Source: Chromobacterium haemolyticum DSM 19808 (lineage in GTDB: Bacteria > Pseudomonadota > Gammaproteobacteria > Burkholderiales > Chromobacteriaceae). Taken from it: 55,261 bases of DNA. The translations under genes were made by a program, and so were the position numbers. This document shows, one piece after another, positions 8,179 to 16,817 of this stretch. The notes under the pieces were generated by a model, which searched no databases, had not been told where the DNA came from, and saw only the letters and a list, made by a program, of their open reading frames with translations. The stretch spans positions 1-55,261 of the forward strand of contig NZ_JONK01000033.1 in the NCBI RefSeq assembly GCF_000711885.1, in the 5' to 3' direction. The stretch's first letter is position 1. Every line of letters begins with the position of its first letter.

Positions 8179-8505
8179 TTATATCACATCGGAAATCTGT
8201 ACAAAGCCGGCTTGCAACTCTTGGCGGATAGGCTCCAGCAGCGCCGCCATTTGATCGCAATTGACTTGCTTATTCTCCTGGCTGTCCTGCAGCAGCGTCA
8301 TCAGTGCGTGCAGGCCCTGGTTGGCGGCGTGAACGTGGAGGATGCCATGGATCAGGCCTTCATCGGCCTGCAAGTAGCGCTGCTCCAAAAGCTTGACCAG
8401 GTCATAGACTTCGTCCTGACCAGCGGTGATGATGCGCAGTTGCTTGATCTGCTCATGCAGCTGCTGCAAGCGCGACAGTTCCAGCTTGGCGATGGGGGCC
8501 CTCAT
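8179..8505 (-). CDS. Small helical protein of unknown function
   Basis: A 108-residue protein from the ATG at 8505. It is predicted almost wholly helical, with heptad-like patterns (LSRLQQLHEQIKQLRIITAG, LLEQRYLQADEGL) and three cysteine-poor helices. I recall similar small proteins annotated as DUF1484 in Ralstonia and Chromobacterium, but this is not secure. It lies inside the fibre array, with its own terminator at 8146-8171 and a long upstream intergenic region, so it is probably transcribed on its own. Its N-terminal start is the last ATG before the conserved helix; longer in-frame starts exist but run into AT-rich leader sequence. Confidence 0.65.
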   Translation of the reverse strand: MRAPIAKLELSRLQQLHEQIKQLRIITAGQDEVYDLVKLLEQRYLQADEGLIHGILHVHAANQGLHALMTLLQDSQENKQVNCDQMAALLEPIRQELQAGFVQISDVI

Positions 8506-9047
8506 GGCTGGGCCTCTGTTGCTACGGACCGGGGATGACGAGGGTGTTGTCGGCAGAAAATAAATATATTCATTGTGGCCTCCACAAACATCTGCATAAG
8601 GATGCCTGCGCGGCACGCGCGGAAGGCGTGGGCAGGCTCATGACAAAGTGGGAGGACCGCAACAGGAACGGCAGCCCCCTTGCGGGGACTCAGTGCCATG
8701 GCCTGCCCTGCTTGCGGCAGACGCATGGACGTAGCCAGCCGCTTACCCAGCGACCGACTACCCTGTTGAAAATAGGACCTCCCAGTCCCGCGGCTGTGGA
8801 TTGTCACAGCGCAAGGGCGAGAGTAAGGGGGGATGGCGGGAGCGTCAAGGCGGCGACGGGCCGGGGGCGGAGAGTACCGTAAAAACCGCTATACCCTGTG
8901 CAAAATCTGGCGAATCGCCTTTAGCAAGACATATATGGTGCGTGAGCTATAAGCGGAGCTCGTACTTGGTCCCTCCTGTTTCTGAAACGTAGCAAGGTTC
9001 TATCCCTCCTGCCCCAATGGATCAGACAACACTCCACAGTGGCTTAA
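8506..9047. other. Long intergenic stretch in fibre array
   Basis: About 540 bp without a convincing gene. The part near 8550-8590 is AT-rich (AAATAAATATATTC) and is the likely promoter region of the small gene at 8179-8505, reading minus. The remainder has short open frames on both strands, but none has a ribosome site, family likeness or sensible composition. No IS gene remnant was seen. Confidence 0.5.
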
Positions 9048-9159
9048 GACCCGCTAACAAAACCCCTGATCCTGCGTTGCGCCTCCTTGTCGTACCACTT
9101 GTACTGCCTGCGTCGGCGCGCCTTGGCTCAGGTACGCTGCGAGGTTTTGTTAGCGGCTC
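9048..9159. mobile_element. Second MITE-like family, single copy
   Basis: A 112-bp element with ends GACCCGCTAACAAAACC and GGTTTTGTTAGCGGCTC, inverted repeats of 17 bp with one mismatch, and TAA on both sides (9045-9047, 9160-9162). Ends and TNA duplication resemble IS5-group transposition but the ends differ from the main repeat family in this window, so a different IS probably mobilised it. It lies between the small gene and the second Tfa gene. No coding capacity. Confidence 0.8.
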
Positions 9160-9210
9160 TAAACAAAAAACGGCAGCGCGCGGCTACCGTTTTGATTCTT
9201 TAACTCTGGG

Positions 9211-9792
9211 TCAGGCTGGCTGCTTCGGCCAGTCCGCCTCCACCAGCCGTGGCCACATCGCCAACTCCGGCAAACGTGACAGCTCAACGCAGTAACGCTT
9301 CCACCCCAGCAGCCGCGCCAACTCCGCTTCCGTCGCCATGCCGATTTCCGCCGCATCCTCCAAGGGACGGCGGCTGGCATAGGCCTCGGCCATACGCTGC
9401 TTCAACTGTGCTTGAGTTTGCGCCGCCAGAGCCGCTGCCTGGGCCGCCTTGTTGATGATCCAGCCTTTGCCATCCCAAGCCGCAAACTCGCAGGGCTCCA
9501 GCAAGGTGGCACGCAAGCTGTCCGGGGTCTCGCCCAGCTTGGCCTGGACCGGTTGCGCGGTCTGCTGGCTCCACAGTTTGGTACTACGCCAATCCGGCAT
9601 GACCTCCCAGCCGCCATCGCGGAATACTGCGGTCTGACGTTCCGCAACAACCGGCGGCTGTTGTTCGGTGCTATGAGCCGGCAGCAGCCAGACATCCTTT
9701 TCCAACGGAGACAGGTCCGCCTGTGTGCCCCCCAAATATTCCCCGGTTTGCGGGTGGTAAGCGTAGACGGTTTTGTTTTTGATTTCTTGCAT
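9211..9792 (-). CDS. Tail fibre assembly chaperone (Tfa), copy 2
   Basis: A 193-residue homologue of the protein at 5190-5774, with the same start (MQEIKNKTVYAYHPQTGEYL) and end (WKRYCVELSRLPELAMWPR). The ATG at 9792 is chosen because AAGGAGA stands just upstream. It follows fibre C at a 10-bp gap, the same spacing as in the other fibre/Tfa pair, so these two fibre cassettes look like duplicates that have diverged. The expected role is assembly of fibre C. Confidence 0.86.
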   Translation of the reverse strand: MQEIKNKTVYAYHPQTGEYLGGTQADLSPLEKDVWLLPAHSTEQQPPVVAERQTAVFRDGGWEVMPDWRSTKLWSQQTAQPVQAKLGETPDSLRATLLEPCEFAAWDGKGWIINKAAQAAALAAQTQAQLKQRMAEAYASRRPLEDAAEIGMATEAELARLLGWKRYCVELSRLPELAMWPRLVEADWPKQPA

Positions 9793-9802
9793 GAGGGTCT
9801 CC

Positions 9803-11551
9803 TTAGAACTTGATGCAGGCAAGCAGAGCGACGTTGCGGGGACGTGTGGAAAAAGCCCCATTATCTCCACCGCCAGGGACAGCAGAGGCAGCTGCAACGT
9901 AGAAAGTGGTATTGCTCAGATCCGTGGGTGTTTTGTTGCCCTCGACATTGGTGGACCACCCCTCCGTATTCCAAGCCCCGATGGCGGAAGTACCTACCGG
10001 ATAACTTCCACTCAACTTGTCGATCAAATTGCGAATGTAGGTAGGATTCTGAGATGCCCCCAGATTACGTCCCGCATCGACCCCTCTCCCATCATCCCAA
10101 CCACGGATGAATTCCCCTCGCAAGTCAGGCAGATTAAACGTAGTCGCCCCATCCCCAACGCCGAACCTGGTGCCTATCGCCGCGAATAAAGCGGCGTATT
10201 CGGTTCGGCTTACCGCGGTGCCGTTGGCCTTCAGCCAGCCCTCCGGCGCATCGCCCGTGGCAAAGTAGGCGACTTGCCCGGTCAGATGGCCGTCATGTAT
10301 CAAGGTATGCCAGGGGTTCCAGCGCTTGGCGTCGTCGTTGCGGGTACGAAAACGCATGGTGCTTCCCCGCTGATAGTCGGCAGTCAGTTGGCAGGAGTAG
10401 TCAATCTGGCCTCCCAGCCCACCAAAGGCAATGAACGGGCCGGTAACGCCGCTGGAGGTGCCATAGTTGAATCCCATTTCCCCGCCGGTGATAGAGGTAT
10501 CCAGAGAGGTCCCATCCTGCGGATCAATACGGAAACGGCGCTTTTTGAGAAACTGTCCATCGTTCCCGGCATGCCATACCCGGAACTCATTCCCCGTAGC
10601 TTCCTTCAACACCAGTGTGTCATCGCCATAGTTCATGTGTACCAAGGCCACCGCGCTATATCCCGGCCGATGCAGGCCTAAAGATGGGAAATCCACGCCG
10701 GCGGAGCGCAGTTCCATCGTGCCGCTGCTGAATATATTTGCGTCGTAGTTATTCGGTGTGGTCTTTTGAACATGCACGGTCTGCGGGGTAGACAACGCCA
10801 AAGTATTGATACCGTAACCCGCCAGCGAATCGGCCTTATCCGCCTTGCCGGCCAGCTTGTTGGTGATGGTGGCGGCGAAGTCCTTGTCATTGCCCAGCGC
10901 CGCAGCCAACTCCTGCAAGGTATCCAGCGCGCCCGGCGCGCCGTTGACCACGCCATCCACCGCGGCCTTCAACTCGGCCTTGGTCGCGCCATCGGTAATG
11001 CCGTAACCGGCCAACGTGGAAGCGGCGTCGGCCTGTTTCTGCCACTGCGCCCAATTACCCAAGTAACAACAGCGGTACCAGATGCCAGCATTGTTATAAG
11101 CCTGATAGCTCTGATACACCATCTCCTCATCGGCATAGACTTGCAACTTGCCCGCATAGGGCATTGGATAGTTCTTGCCGCTGGTAGCTTTGGCGTTTTC
11201 ACGCTGATTATAGATGCCGGGAGCGATCATATCGTTCAGATCCACCACACCCAACGCCGGTTTCAACGGCAAAGCGTCAGTGATGCCATAGCCTGCCAAC
11301 GTAGTTGGTTTGTTGTTGCCGCCCCAGGCAATCTGCTTGACCGCCTGCAGCAGTTGGTCCTTGCGCTTGGGATCGGCGCTCTGGCCGCTGTCCTTGATCA
11401 CGGCCAGCACTTCGTCCTGAGTGGCCTGCGCGGCGGACTGCATGCCATTCAGCCATTCAGCGCTGACGATGGTGCCAAGTTCGCCACTGACCGGGTTGCC
11501 GTCGTGAAACAACTTGTCAGGCGTGGGAATGGGCTTGATGGTTTCTTGCAT
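9803..11551 (-). CDS. Main tail fibre with collar domain (fibre C)
   Basis: The longest fibre, 582 residues. It has the shared attachment module (residues 1-95), a PLKPALGVVDLNDMIAPGIY segment, GYGI repeats, a region typical of phage fibre shafts (ALDTLQELAAALGNDKDFAA), then WHTLIHDGH and a collar domain (APEGWLKANGTAVSRTEYAALF, FNLPDLRGEFIRGWDDGRG), ending RPRNVALLACIKF. It follows the gp48 gene directly, the place of the host-range fibre in Mu-like phages, and is followed by a Tfa gene, so it is the best candidate for the primary receptor-binding protein. Confidence 0.88.
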   Translation of the reverse strand: MQETIKPIPTPDKLFHDGNPVSGELGTIVSAEWLNGMQSAAQATQDEVLAVIKDSGQSADPKRKDQLLQAVKQIAWGGNNKPTTLAGYGITDALPLKPALGVVDLNDMIAPGIYNQRENAKATSGKNYPMPYAGKLQVYADEEMVYQSYQAYNNAGIWYRCCYLGNWAQWQKQADAASTLAGYGITDGATKAELKAAVDGVVNGAPGALDTLQELAAALGNDKDFAATITNKLAGKADKADSLAGYGINTLALSTPQTVHVQKTTPNNYDANIFSSGTMELRSAGVDFPSLGLHRPGYSAVALVHMNYGDDTLVLKEATGNEFRVWHAGNDGQFLKKRRFRIDPQDGTSLDTSITGGEMGFNYGTSSGVTGPFIAFGGLGGQIDYSCQLTADYQRGSTMRFRTRNDDAKRWNPWHTLIHDGHLTGQVAYFATGDAPEGWLKANGTAVSRTEYAALFAAIGTRFGVGDGATTFNLPDLRGEFIRGWDDGRGVDAGRNLGASQNPTYIRNLIDKLSGSYPVGTSAIGAWNTEGWSTNVEGNKTPTDLSNTTFYVAAASAVPGGGDNGAFSTRPRNVALLACIKF

Positions 11552-11657
11552 GAGGCGCTCCTGAGGAAAAGGATAAAGAGCACAGGCTCCCGCCCGCTGA
11601 GGACGGGGCTGTGAGGGGAAGGGGGATACGGCGGGAGGGGCCGCGCGGGAGCGCGGT

Positions 11658-12236
11658 TTAAGGCTGGTAGGCGAAGTAAACGTGGGTGTGGGCCGGCTTG
11701 AGGTCCTTGAACAGGTCTTCCAGCCGCGGATCGCCGAAGGTGGTGAGACGCTCCCCCGCCAGCGACTGGCCGGCGCGGAAGAAGTACGGCCGGGTCTTGG
11801 CGCCGAACACGGTGACTTGCCACACCCAGGGGATGTCAGCCGTCCACAGCTGCTGACCGGCGCGGTTGATGCCGGCGCGGAAGGGCTGCGGCTCGCTGAT
11901 GGCGATGCGGTAGCCCATGCCAGCCGCCAGCCGGGTGAAGTACGGGATGGACAGGCCGCCGGTTTCCGCCAGCTTGGCCAACACCGCCTGCTGGCGCTGC
12001 TGGTAGGGCGCGTCCGTCGGCGGGGTCAGCCCGCAAACCCGCTCCCAGTCCGGCAGCAGGCCTTCGGCCAGCAGCGGCGTGGTGGCGCCCACCAACTGCC
12101 GGGCGCTGTTCTGCGCCCGGTCCAGCGCCGCGCCTTCGCTGCCCAGTTCGGCTTGCAGCCGCGGCCCGTCAGGACTGTAGCTGACCGGCGGCAGCAAGCG
12201 CGTCAGTAGTTCGCTATGCGGGGTTTGCGGGCTCAT
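11658..12236 (-). CDS. Mu gp48-like tail protein
   Basis: A 192-residue protein of the Mu gp48/YmfQ (DUF2313) type, linking baseplate and fibres. Its second half, RAGINRAGQQLWTADIPWVW and LKPAHTHVYFAY, matches the family's typical ending in which the His is conserved. The ATG at 12236 overlaps the stop of the baseplate J gene by four bases, supporting this start over an upstream one. It precedes fibre C as in Mu-like genomes. Confidence 0.85.
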   Translation of the reverse strand: MSPQTPHSELLTRLLPPVSYSPDGPRLQAELGSEGAALDRAQNSARQLVGATTPLLAEGLLPDWERVCGLTPPTDAPYQQRQQAVLAKLAETGGLSIPYFTRLAAGMGYRIAISEPQPFRAGINRAGQQLWTADIPWVWQVTVFGAKTRPYFFRAGQSLAGERLTTFGDPRLEDLFKDLKPAHTHVYFAYQP

Positions 12237-13297
12237 TGCATCCCCTTCACCGTGAGTTTGCCCAGGCGCAGCCATTCCACCGTTGTTTCGTTTACCGTCG
12301 GCTCGATATTGACGCCAGGCGACAGCAGTTGGCGGTCCACCACGCCGGGCAGGTCGGAGATCAAAGCCTCCAGCCTGCTCTTGTACAGCTTGCTGCCGGG
12401 GGCCAGGCTGGAGAAGTGGGCGGCCAACACCTGGCGCAGCGGTTCGGTAAGCGCCTGGAGCGTGGTGCCGTCCACCGCCAGCCCCACTTCAATGTCCACC
12501 GGCCGCGGTGTGGGCGCCAGCACCAGGCAGTTTTTGGCGGTGACGGGGCGCAGGTCTTCAATATGGGCTTGCACCGCGGCCAGGGTGTCGGCCGAAGGCA
12601 GGCTGTTCTGGGCTGTGATCACCACGTCCACGGTGCCTAGGCCTCGGCGCAGCGGGTAGACGTAGGCGGCGGACACGCCCGGCACTTCCAGCGCCCAGCG
12701 GCGGTAATCGTGGCGGTTGCCGCCCGCCGGCGGACGACGGATCAGTTCCAACAGCCGCGCCAGCAGGGCGGCGTCGTCCTCTTCGTCCACGCCGCCGTCC
12801 ATGTTGACGAAGCTGACGCGGCTAGCCAGGCCGCTGGGCGCGGCCATCAGTTCGGCAACCGTGCCGGCCGGCACGTTGCCGGCCAGGCCGGGCAGATCGG
12901 CAGCCACCGCCACGCGGGCCTGGCCATCCACATCCAGCTGGCCGCCGGCCTGAGTGGTGTAGAGCTGCTCGCCCAGCCGTACTTTCAGGCCGGCGGCGAA
13001 ACCCGCGCCGGGATTGCCGCTCAGTTGCAACAGGCCCTTGGCCGCCACCGGAGGCTTGCGGCTGAGGCCCCGCACACGGGCGTGCTGTTCCAGATAGTCG
13101 CGGTCGGCGCTGTCCGGAAAGATCTGGCGGGCGATCCAGCTTTGATGCTGGTACAAGCCTTCCACCGCGCTGGCGACCGAACTGGCGCGCACGTAGAAAT
13201 CGCTGTCGGGGCCGACGTCGGCGTCGGCGCGCAGGTTTTGCAGATCGCGCAGCAGCGCGCCGCGTATGGTTTCAAAATCCGGGGTGGACAGGGGCAT
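12233..13297 (-). CDS. Baseplate J-like protein (Mu gp47)
   Basis: A 354-residue baseplate wedge protein of the gpJ/Mu gp47 family. Typical parts are the N-terminal helix with DFYVRASSVASAVEGLYQHQ, the DSADRDYLEQHARVRGL segment, the beta-rich middle with GTVAEL and VSFVNMDGGVDEEDDAALLAR, and PRRGLGTVDVVI. Its start overlaps the stop of gp46 (TGATG) and its stop overlaps the next start, indicating tight coupling. It has normal family length. Confidence 0.92.
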   Translation of the reverse strand: MPLSTPDFETIRGALLRDLQNLRADADVGPDSDFYVRASSVASAVEGLYQHQSWIARQIFPDSADRDYLEQHARVRGLSRKPPVAAKGLLQLSGNPGAGFAAGLKVRLGEQLYTTQAGGQLDVDGQARVAVAADLPGLAGNVPAGTVAELMAAPSGLASRVSFVNMDGGVDEEDDAALLARLLELIRRPPAGGNRHDYRRWALEVPGVSAAYVYPLRRGLGTVDVVITAQNSLPSADTLAAVQAHIEDLRPVTAKNCLVLAPTPRPVDIEVGLAVDGTTLQALTEPLRQVLAAHFSSLAPGSKLYKSRLEALISDLPGVVDRQLLSPGVNIEPTVNETTVEWLRLGKLTVKGMQ

Positions 13298-13647
13298 CAG
13301 GCTATCCTCACGTGGTGTTGGAAATGTCGGGTCTGGCCGCCGGCCTCTTCCACTTCGACCAACAGCAGCAAACGGCCGCTGCCGGGACGCTGCGCCTCAA
13401 CGCCGACACGGCGAGCGCGGCCGTCGCGCAATAGCGGCTGCAAGGCTTGCTCGGCGTATTGGCAGGCCAGCAGGTCGATCTGGCTGCTGTCCTTGCTGCG
13501 GGACAACAGGTGCAGGCGGGAACCGAGTTCGGGATCGGCCCACCAACCACCCAGCGGGGTCATCAACCTCAGGTAGACGGCGTTGGCCAGGGTGTCGGTG
13601 GCGCCGCCGGCGTAATCGCCGGTAATGGGGTCCAATAGAGGGTCCAT
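13297..13647 (-). CDS. Mu gp46-like baseplate protein
   Basis: A 116-residue gp46-family protein (DPITGDYAGG start, TLANAVYLRLMTPLGGWWADPELGSRL core). The ATG at 13647 gives the standard family start; upstream in-frame codons fall in the remnant of a mobile element. It corresponds to the gpW/gp25-like wedge component of contractile baseplates. Unlike its neighbours it is not coupled to the upstream gene, because a truncated repeat element occupies the 177 bp between it and gp45. Confidence 0.88.
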   Translation of the reverse strand: MDPLLDPITGDYAGGATDTLANAVYLRLMTPLGGWWADPELGSRLHLLSRSKDSSQIDLLACQYAEQALQPLLRDGRARRVGVEAQRPGSGRLLLLVEVEEAGGQTRHFQHHVRIA

Positions 13648-13740
13648 GGCGTTATTTTCCGGGTTTGAAAGGATTGGGGATAAGGGACGCGGGTCAGTGC
13701 CGGCAGGCGTTCCACCAAGCGATATCAACGGCGCTCTTGG

Positions 13741-13824
13741 CGAAAACGGCAGAAGAAACTGAATGCATGTAGGGTAAGTTTTCAACGCTGTATCGCTGAC
13801 GCGCAGCAGATCGTAAACAGGTTC
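13741..13824. mobile_element. MITE-like element, copy 4 (left end missing)
   Basis: Only the part from CGAAAACGGC to the right end AGATCGTAAACAGGTTC remains, followed by TTA at 13825-13827. This end is identical to the IS end over 17 bases. The TTA is the TAA stop of the gp45 gene. It lies inside the tail operon, between gp45 and gp46. Confidence 0.75.
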
Positions 13825-14448
13825 TTACAACGGCGGACTGGTCGTACCATGCACGCCGTTATGCTGGTGGCCCACCAGACTCTTGCCTCCGGCCACCACG
13901 TCGCCGCTCACGGTGACGCTGCCCTTGACGCTGGCGCCGTTGCCGCCCTGAATGGCCATCCCGCCGTTGCCGTTGATCTGGCCTTGGGCCACCAGCTGCG
14001 CGCTGGTGCTGAGCGTGGGGGTGGTGAAGCTGGCTTGTTCACTGGCGTTGACCTGCCAGTTCTTGCAACGCAGGCTGAAGGTGTCGCACTCCACCTCAAT
14101 CAAGCGGCCACGCTTGAGCACGATCTTGCTGCCTTCGTCGCTGTACAGCGCCACTTCGCCGGGTTTGAGCTGTTTCAGCCGGTAGCTGCCGTGCTCGGTG
14201 GCGATCACCACGCCGTGACTGCTGCGCCCGCCCAAGGGCAGCACTACCGCCATGCTGCCCGGCGGCGGATTGGCGCTGTAGCCGTAGTGTTGAAACAGTT
14301 CTGCGTCCTGCAACTGCTCGCCGGCCAAGGCGTCGGCCTGCACGGTTTGCACATCGCCGGCGCTGTCCACGCGGGTCAGCACCGCGCGAAAGCCTTGCCT
14401 CACATTGCTGAAGGCGCGGCGGATTCTTTGGTCTACGTCATTCCACAT
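13825..14448 (-). CDS. Baseplate spike protein (Mu gp45, gpV-like)
   Basis: A 207-residue gpV/gp45-type spike protein. It begins with the family segment DQRIRRAFSNVRQGFRAVLT, has the OB-fold-like PPPGSMAVVLPLGG and GVVIATEHGSYRLKQLKPGEVALY, and ends in a repetitive beta-helix with GNGG, GGNGASVKGSVTVSGDVVAGGKS and GHQHNGVHG, the metal-binding His tip typical of membrane-piercing spikes. The stop codon belongs to the target site of an inserted repeat, but the tip motif and end look complete. Confidence 0.9.
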   Translation of the reverse strand: MWNDVDQRIRRAFSNVRQGFRAVLTRVDSAGDVQTVQADALAGEQLQDAELFQHYGYSANPPPGSMAVVLPLGGRSSHGVVIATEHGSYRLKQLKPGEVALYSDEGSKIVLKRGRLIEVECDTFSLRCKNWQVNASEQASFTTPTLSTSAQLVAQGQINGNGGMAIQGGNGASVKGSVTVSGDVVAGGKSLVGHQHNGVHGTTSPPL

Positions 14449-14467
14449 CGTTTCAACCTTTCTATCG

Positions 14468-15526
14468 TCAGCGTTTGTGCATCGCCGGCAGCCAGCGGCC
14501 GTCCTCTTTCAGCGTCAGCCGGGTGGTGCAGCCCTGCCCGCGCCCGCCGCTGAAGGTGCGCGCCATCAGGAAATAAGTGCAGCCCTTGATGCCGTGCGGC
14601 TCGCTTTCCACCTGGATGCGCTGCCCGGGGGTCCACAACTCGCCGGCGCTGTTGCGGTGGCCGGCCACGGTGGCGCTGAGGGTGTAGCCGGCCAGCCGCG
14701 CGTCGGCCAGCATTTTGTCCGCGCGCGCCGCCAGTTCCGCCGGGTTGGCGGCGTCCGGCTCCACCACGATGCGCGGTTTGTGATAGCGGACATCCGGGTC
14801 CGCGGACTGGTGCTTGAGATCGTGTCTGCCCGGGGTCAAGGCCTGACGGTGGCCCTGGCCCAGCAGGGTTAGCTGCGAGTAGCGCGGCGCGTGGGAGCGG
14901 GTTTCCATCAGGCTGAGCACATTGTTGCCCTTGCCGTCGCGGCGCAAGATCAGCTTGGCCTTGGCCGGCGCGCTGTAATCCGGGCCGCCCACCACCAGAG
15001 TGCCGTCCGGATCGAACCAGGCGACGAGGCCGTTGGCCGCCGCGGCGCGGGTGAGCACGTCCCAGGCGCTGTTGCCCGGATCCACGCTGATTTTCTCGAT
15101 CTGGCCATTGCCCTTGGCGTCCACGCGCAGGCGGCTGACGCCCAGCGGCTTGATCACGTTCTCCAGCACATCGCTCAACGTCATGCCCTTGCCGGTAAGC
15201 AACGGCGCGCTGCAGTCCAGCAACATGCCGGCCAGGTCCCGGCCCGACAGCGTCAGCTGATGGCTGCCGGCGCTTATGCTGTGGCTGATGTCGTCCACGC
15301 GCCCCAGCAGCACGACGTCCGCGCCCACCAGCACTTTGACCTCGGCACCAGGCTCCACCGCCGGCGGCACCTCGCCGCCGGGCAGGCCCAGCGACACCTG
15401 CCAGGCGTCGGCGGCCACGGTCAGATCGGAATCGATGCTGTACTGGGTCCAGTAACGATGGGTCTTGCCGGCGATCTGCAGACTGACCTCGTTTTTGTCC
15501 GACGCGGGCTTAGCGGGCGTAGCCAT
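14468..15526 (-). CDS. Baseplate hub protein (Mu gp44/P, gpD-like)
   Basis: A 352-residue baseplate hub of the Mu gp44 (P) family, related to the T4 gp27 and phage late control D fold. Visible parts are the N-terminal LQIAGKTHRYWTQYSIDSDL, GRDLAGMLLDCSAPLL, and WDVLTRAAAANGLVAWFDPDGTL, all usual in this family, and the C-terminal WTPGQRIQVESEPHGI. It overlaps the gp43 stop by 17 bp and lies 20 bp before gp45. It would form the central hub onto which the spike docks. Confidence 0.9.
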   Translation of the reverse strand: MATPAKPASDKNEVSLQIAGKTHRYWTQYSIDSDLTVAADAWQVSLGLPGGEVPPAVEPGAEVKVLVGADVVLLGRVDDISHSISAGSHQLTLSGRDLAGMLLDCSAPLLTGKGMTLSDVLENVIKPLGVSRLRVDAKGNGQIEKISVDPGNSAWDVLTRAAAANGLVAWFDPDGTLVVGGPDYSAPAKAKLILRRDGKGNNVLSLMETRSHAPRYSQLTLLGQGHRQALTPGRHDLKHQSADPDVRYHKPRIVVEPDAANPAELAARADKMLADARLAGYTLSATVAGHRNSAGELWTPGQRIQVESEPHGIKGCTYFLMARTFSGGRGQGCTTRLTLKEDGRWLPAMHKR

Positions 15527-16817
15527 GGATCAGCTCTCCTGCTTGCAGATGGTTGGGATGCGCCAGCTGCGGATTCAAGCGCAGCAGTTCGGCGGCGCGG
15601 CCGCTGTCGCCGTACCACAGGTGGGCCAGCTGACGCAGATTGGCGGCGGACTCCACTTTACGGGTAACGATGGGCGGTTTGGCGGCCACCAGGCCGGCGG
15701 CGCTGCGTTGCACCTGCAGGCCCAAATCCCGCAGGCTTTCAATCACCTGGCGCGCGTCCTCGCCCGGCAGCGCCTTGCGCCATTGCTCTATGGTTTGTTG
15801 CAGCGTGGCGCGCACGTCGCCCGCCACTTGCTCCAGCGCCGGCGGCGTCAACGTGGGTTGTGCGGCTTCCGAACGGAACAGGTCGGCGGCGGCGTTCGCC
15901 ATTGAGGTGGATACCGTCAGTTTGAGCAAGGCGTCGATGCGAATCTCGTCCTCGGTCCATACTTCCAGCGCCTTACCGGCTTGGTTCAAGGTATCGGACG
16001 CGCGGCCGATTTTCTTGGACACGCCGTTGAGCCTGTCCTTCATCGCGTTCCAATCAGCCAGAGTGGCCTGCGGCAGCTTGGCTTCCGCCTCCCACTTCAG
16101 GCCCGGCCAGATATCCAGTTTGACGCCAAAACGCCAATTGGCGACCTCGTCCACCAAGGACGTCACCTGGCCGATGAAGGCTTGCGGGTAGGCCAACAAG
16201 TCCACCACCTGGGCAATGCCTTGCTGCGCCATGCCGGCAAGCTGCCGCACGGTGTCGCTCAAGCGCACGCGCAGCGCGCCCAGGCGAGTCAGCGCCGTAT
16301 TGGCGTTTTGCAACAGGCCCTGAGCCTTGGCGAAGGCCTCGCCGCCCAAACTGCGCGCCTTGGCCGCCAAGGCGCTGATGGCCTCGACCTGCTGCAGGGG
16401 ATGCTGGCTGGCGAAAAAGGGATTGCCCGGCGTGGCCTCCACCCAGTTCACTTCCACCGTGCAGGAGTCCGGCGCGTCGGCCTCGTGACTGATCTGGTAA
16501 TCCAGCACCTGAGCCTTGGGCATGCTGCCAAATACCGGGTGAATCAATTCGCCCGGCCCGGCCTGGTCCAGCGCGGCGACAAAGTCACGTAGCCGCTGCT
16601 GATAATCGCGGCCCCAGAAGAAGACGCTAAGCGATACCTTGCGCGCCTTGCGGCCCAGGTCTTCTACGTCGGCGCCGTCCAGATAAGGGTATTCGTGCAT
16701 CGCCTGGTCTCGCTGGGCGCTGTCCACGCTGCGCAGGCATTCAAAGCGCACACCACGAAAACTGGCGTCCACCAGCGCGCCGGCGGCGGAGCCGGTAAAC
16801 AGACCGAGATTGAACAT
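15510..16817 (-). CDS. DNA circulation-like tail protein (Mu gp43/N)
   Basis: A 435-residue Mu gp43 (N) family protein with the DNA_circ_N domain at the start: FRGVRFECLRSVDSAQRDQAMHEYPYLDG and VFFWGRDYQQRLRDFVAALDQAGPGELIHPVFG. The C-terminal part HLWYGDSGRAAELLRLNPQL with LQAGELI resembles a LysM-like fold used in tail proteins to join hub and tube. Despite the domain name its role in Mu-like tails is in tail assembly at the tube/baseplate junction. Its start overlaps the stop of the preceding gene (TGATG). Confidence 0.88.
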   Translation of the reverse strand: MFNLGLFTGSAAGALVDASFRGVRFECLRSVDSAQRDQAMHEYPYLDGADVEDLGRKARKVSLSVFFWGRDYQQRLRDFVAALDQAGPGELIHPVFGSMPKAQVLDYQISHEADAPDSCTVEVNWVEATPGNPFFASQHPLQQVEAISALAAKARSLGGEAFAKAQGLLQNANTALTRLGALRVRLSDTVRQLAGMAQQGIAQVVDLLAYPQAFIGQVTSLVDEVANWRFGVKLDIWPGLKWEAEAKLPQATLADWNAMKDRLNGVSKKIGRASDTLNQAGKALEVWTEDEIRIDALLKLTVSTSMANAAADLFRSEAAQPTLTPPALEQVAGDVRATLQQTIEQWRKALPGEDARQVIESLRDLGLQVQRSAAGLVAAKPPIVTRKVESAANLRQLAHLWYGDSGRAAELLRLNPQLAHPNHLQAGELIHGYAR

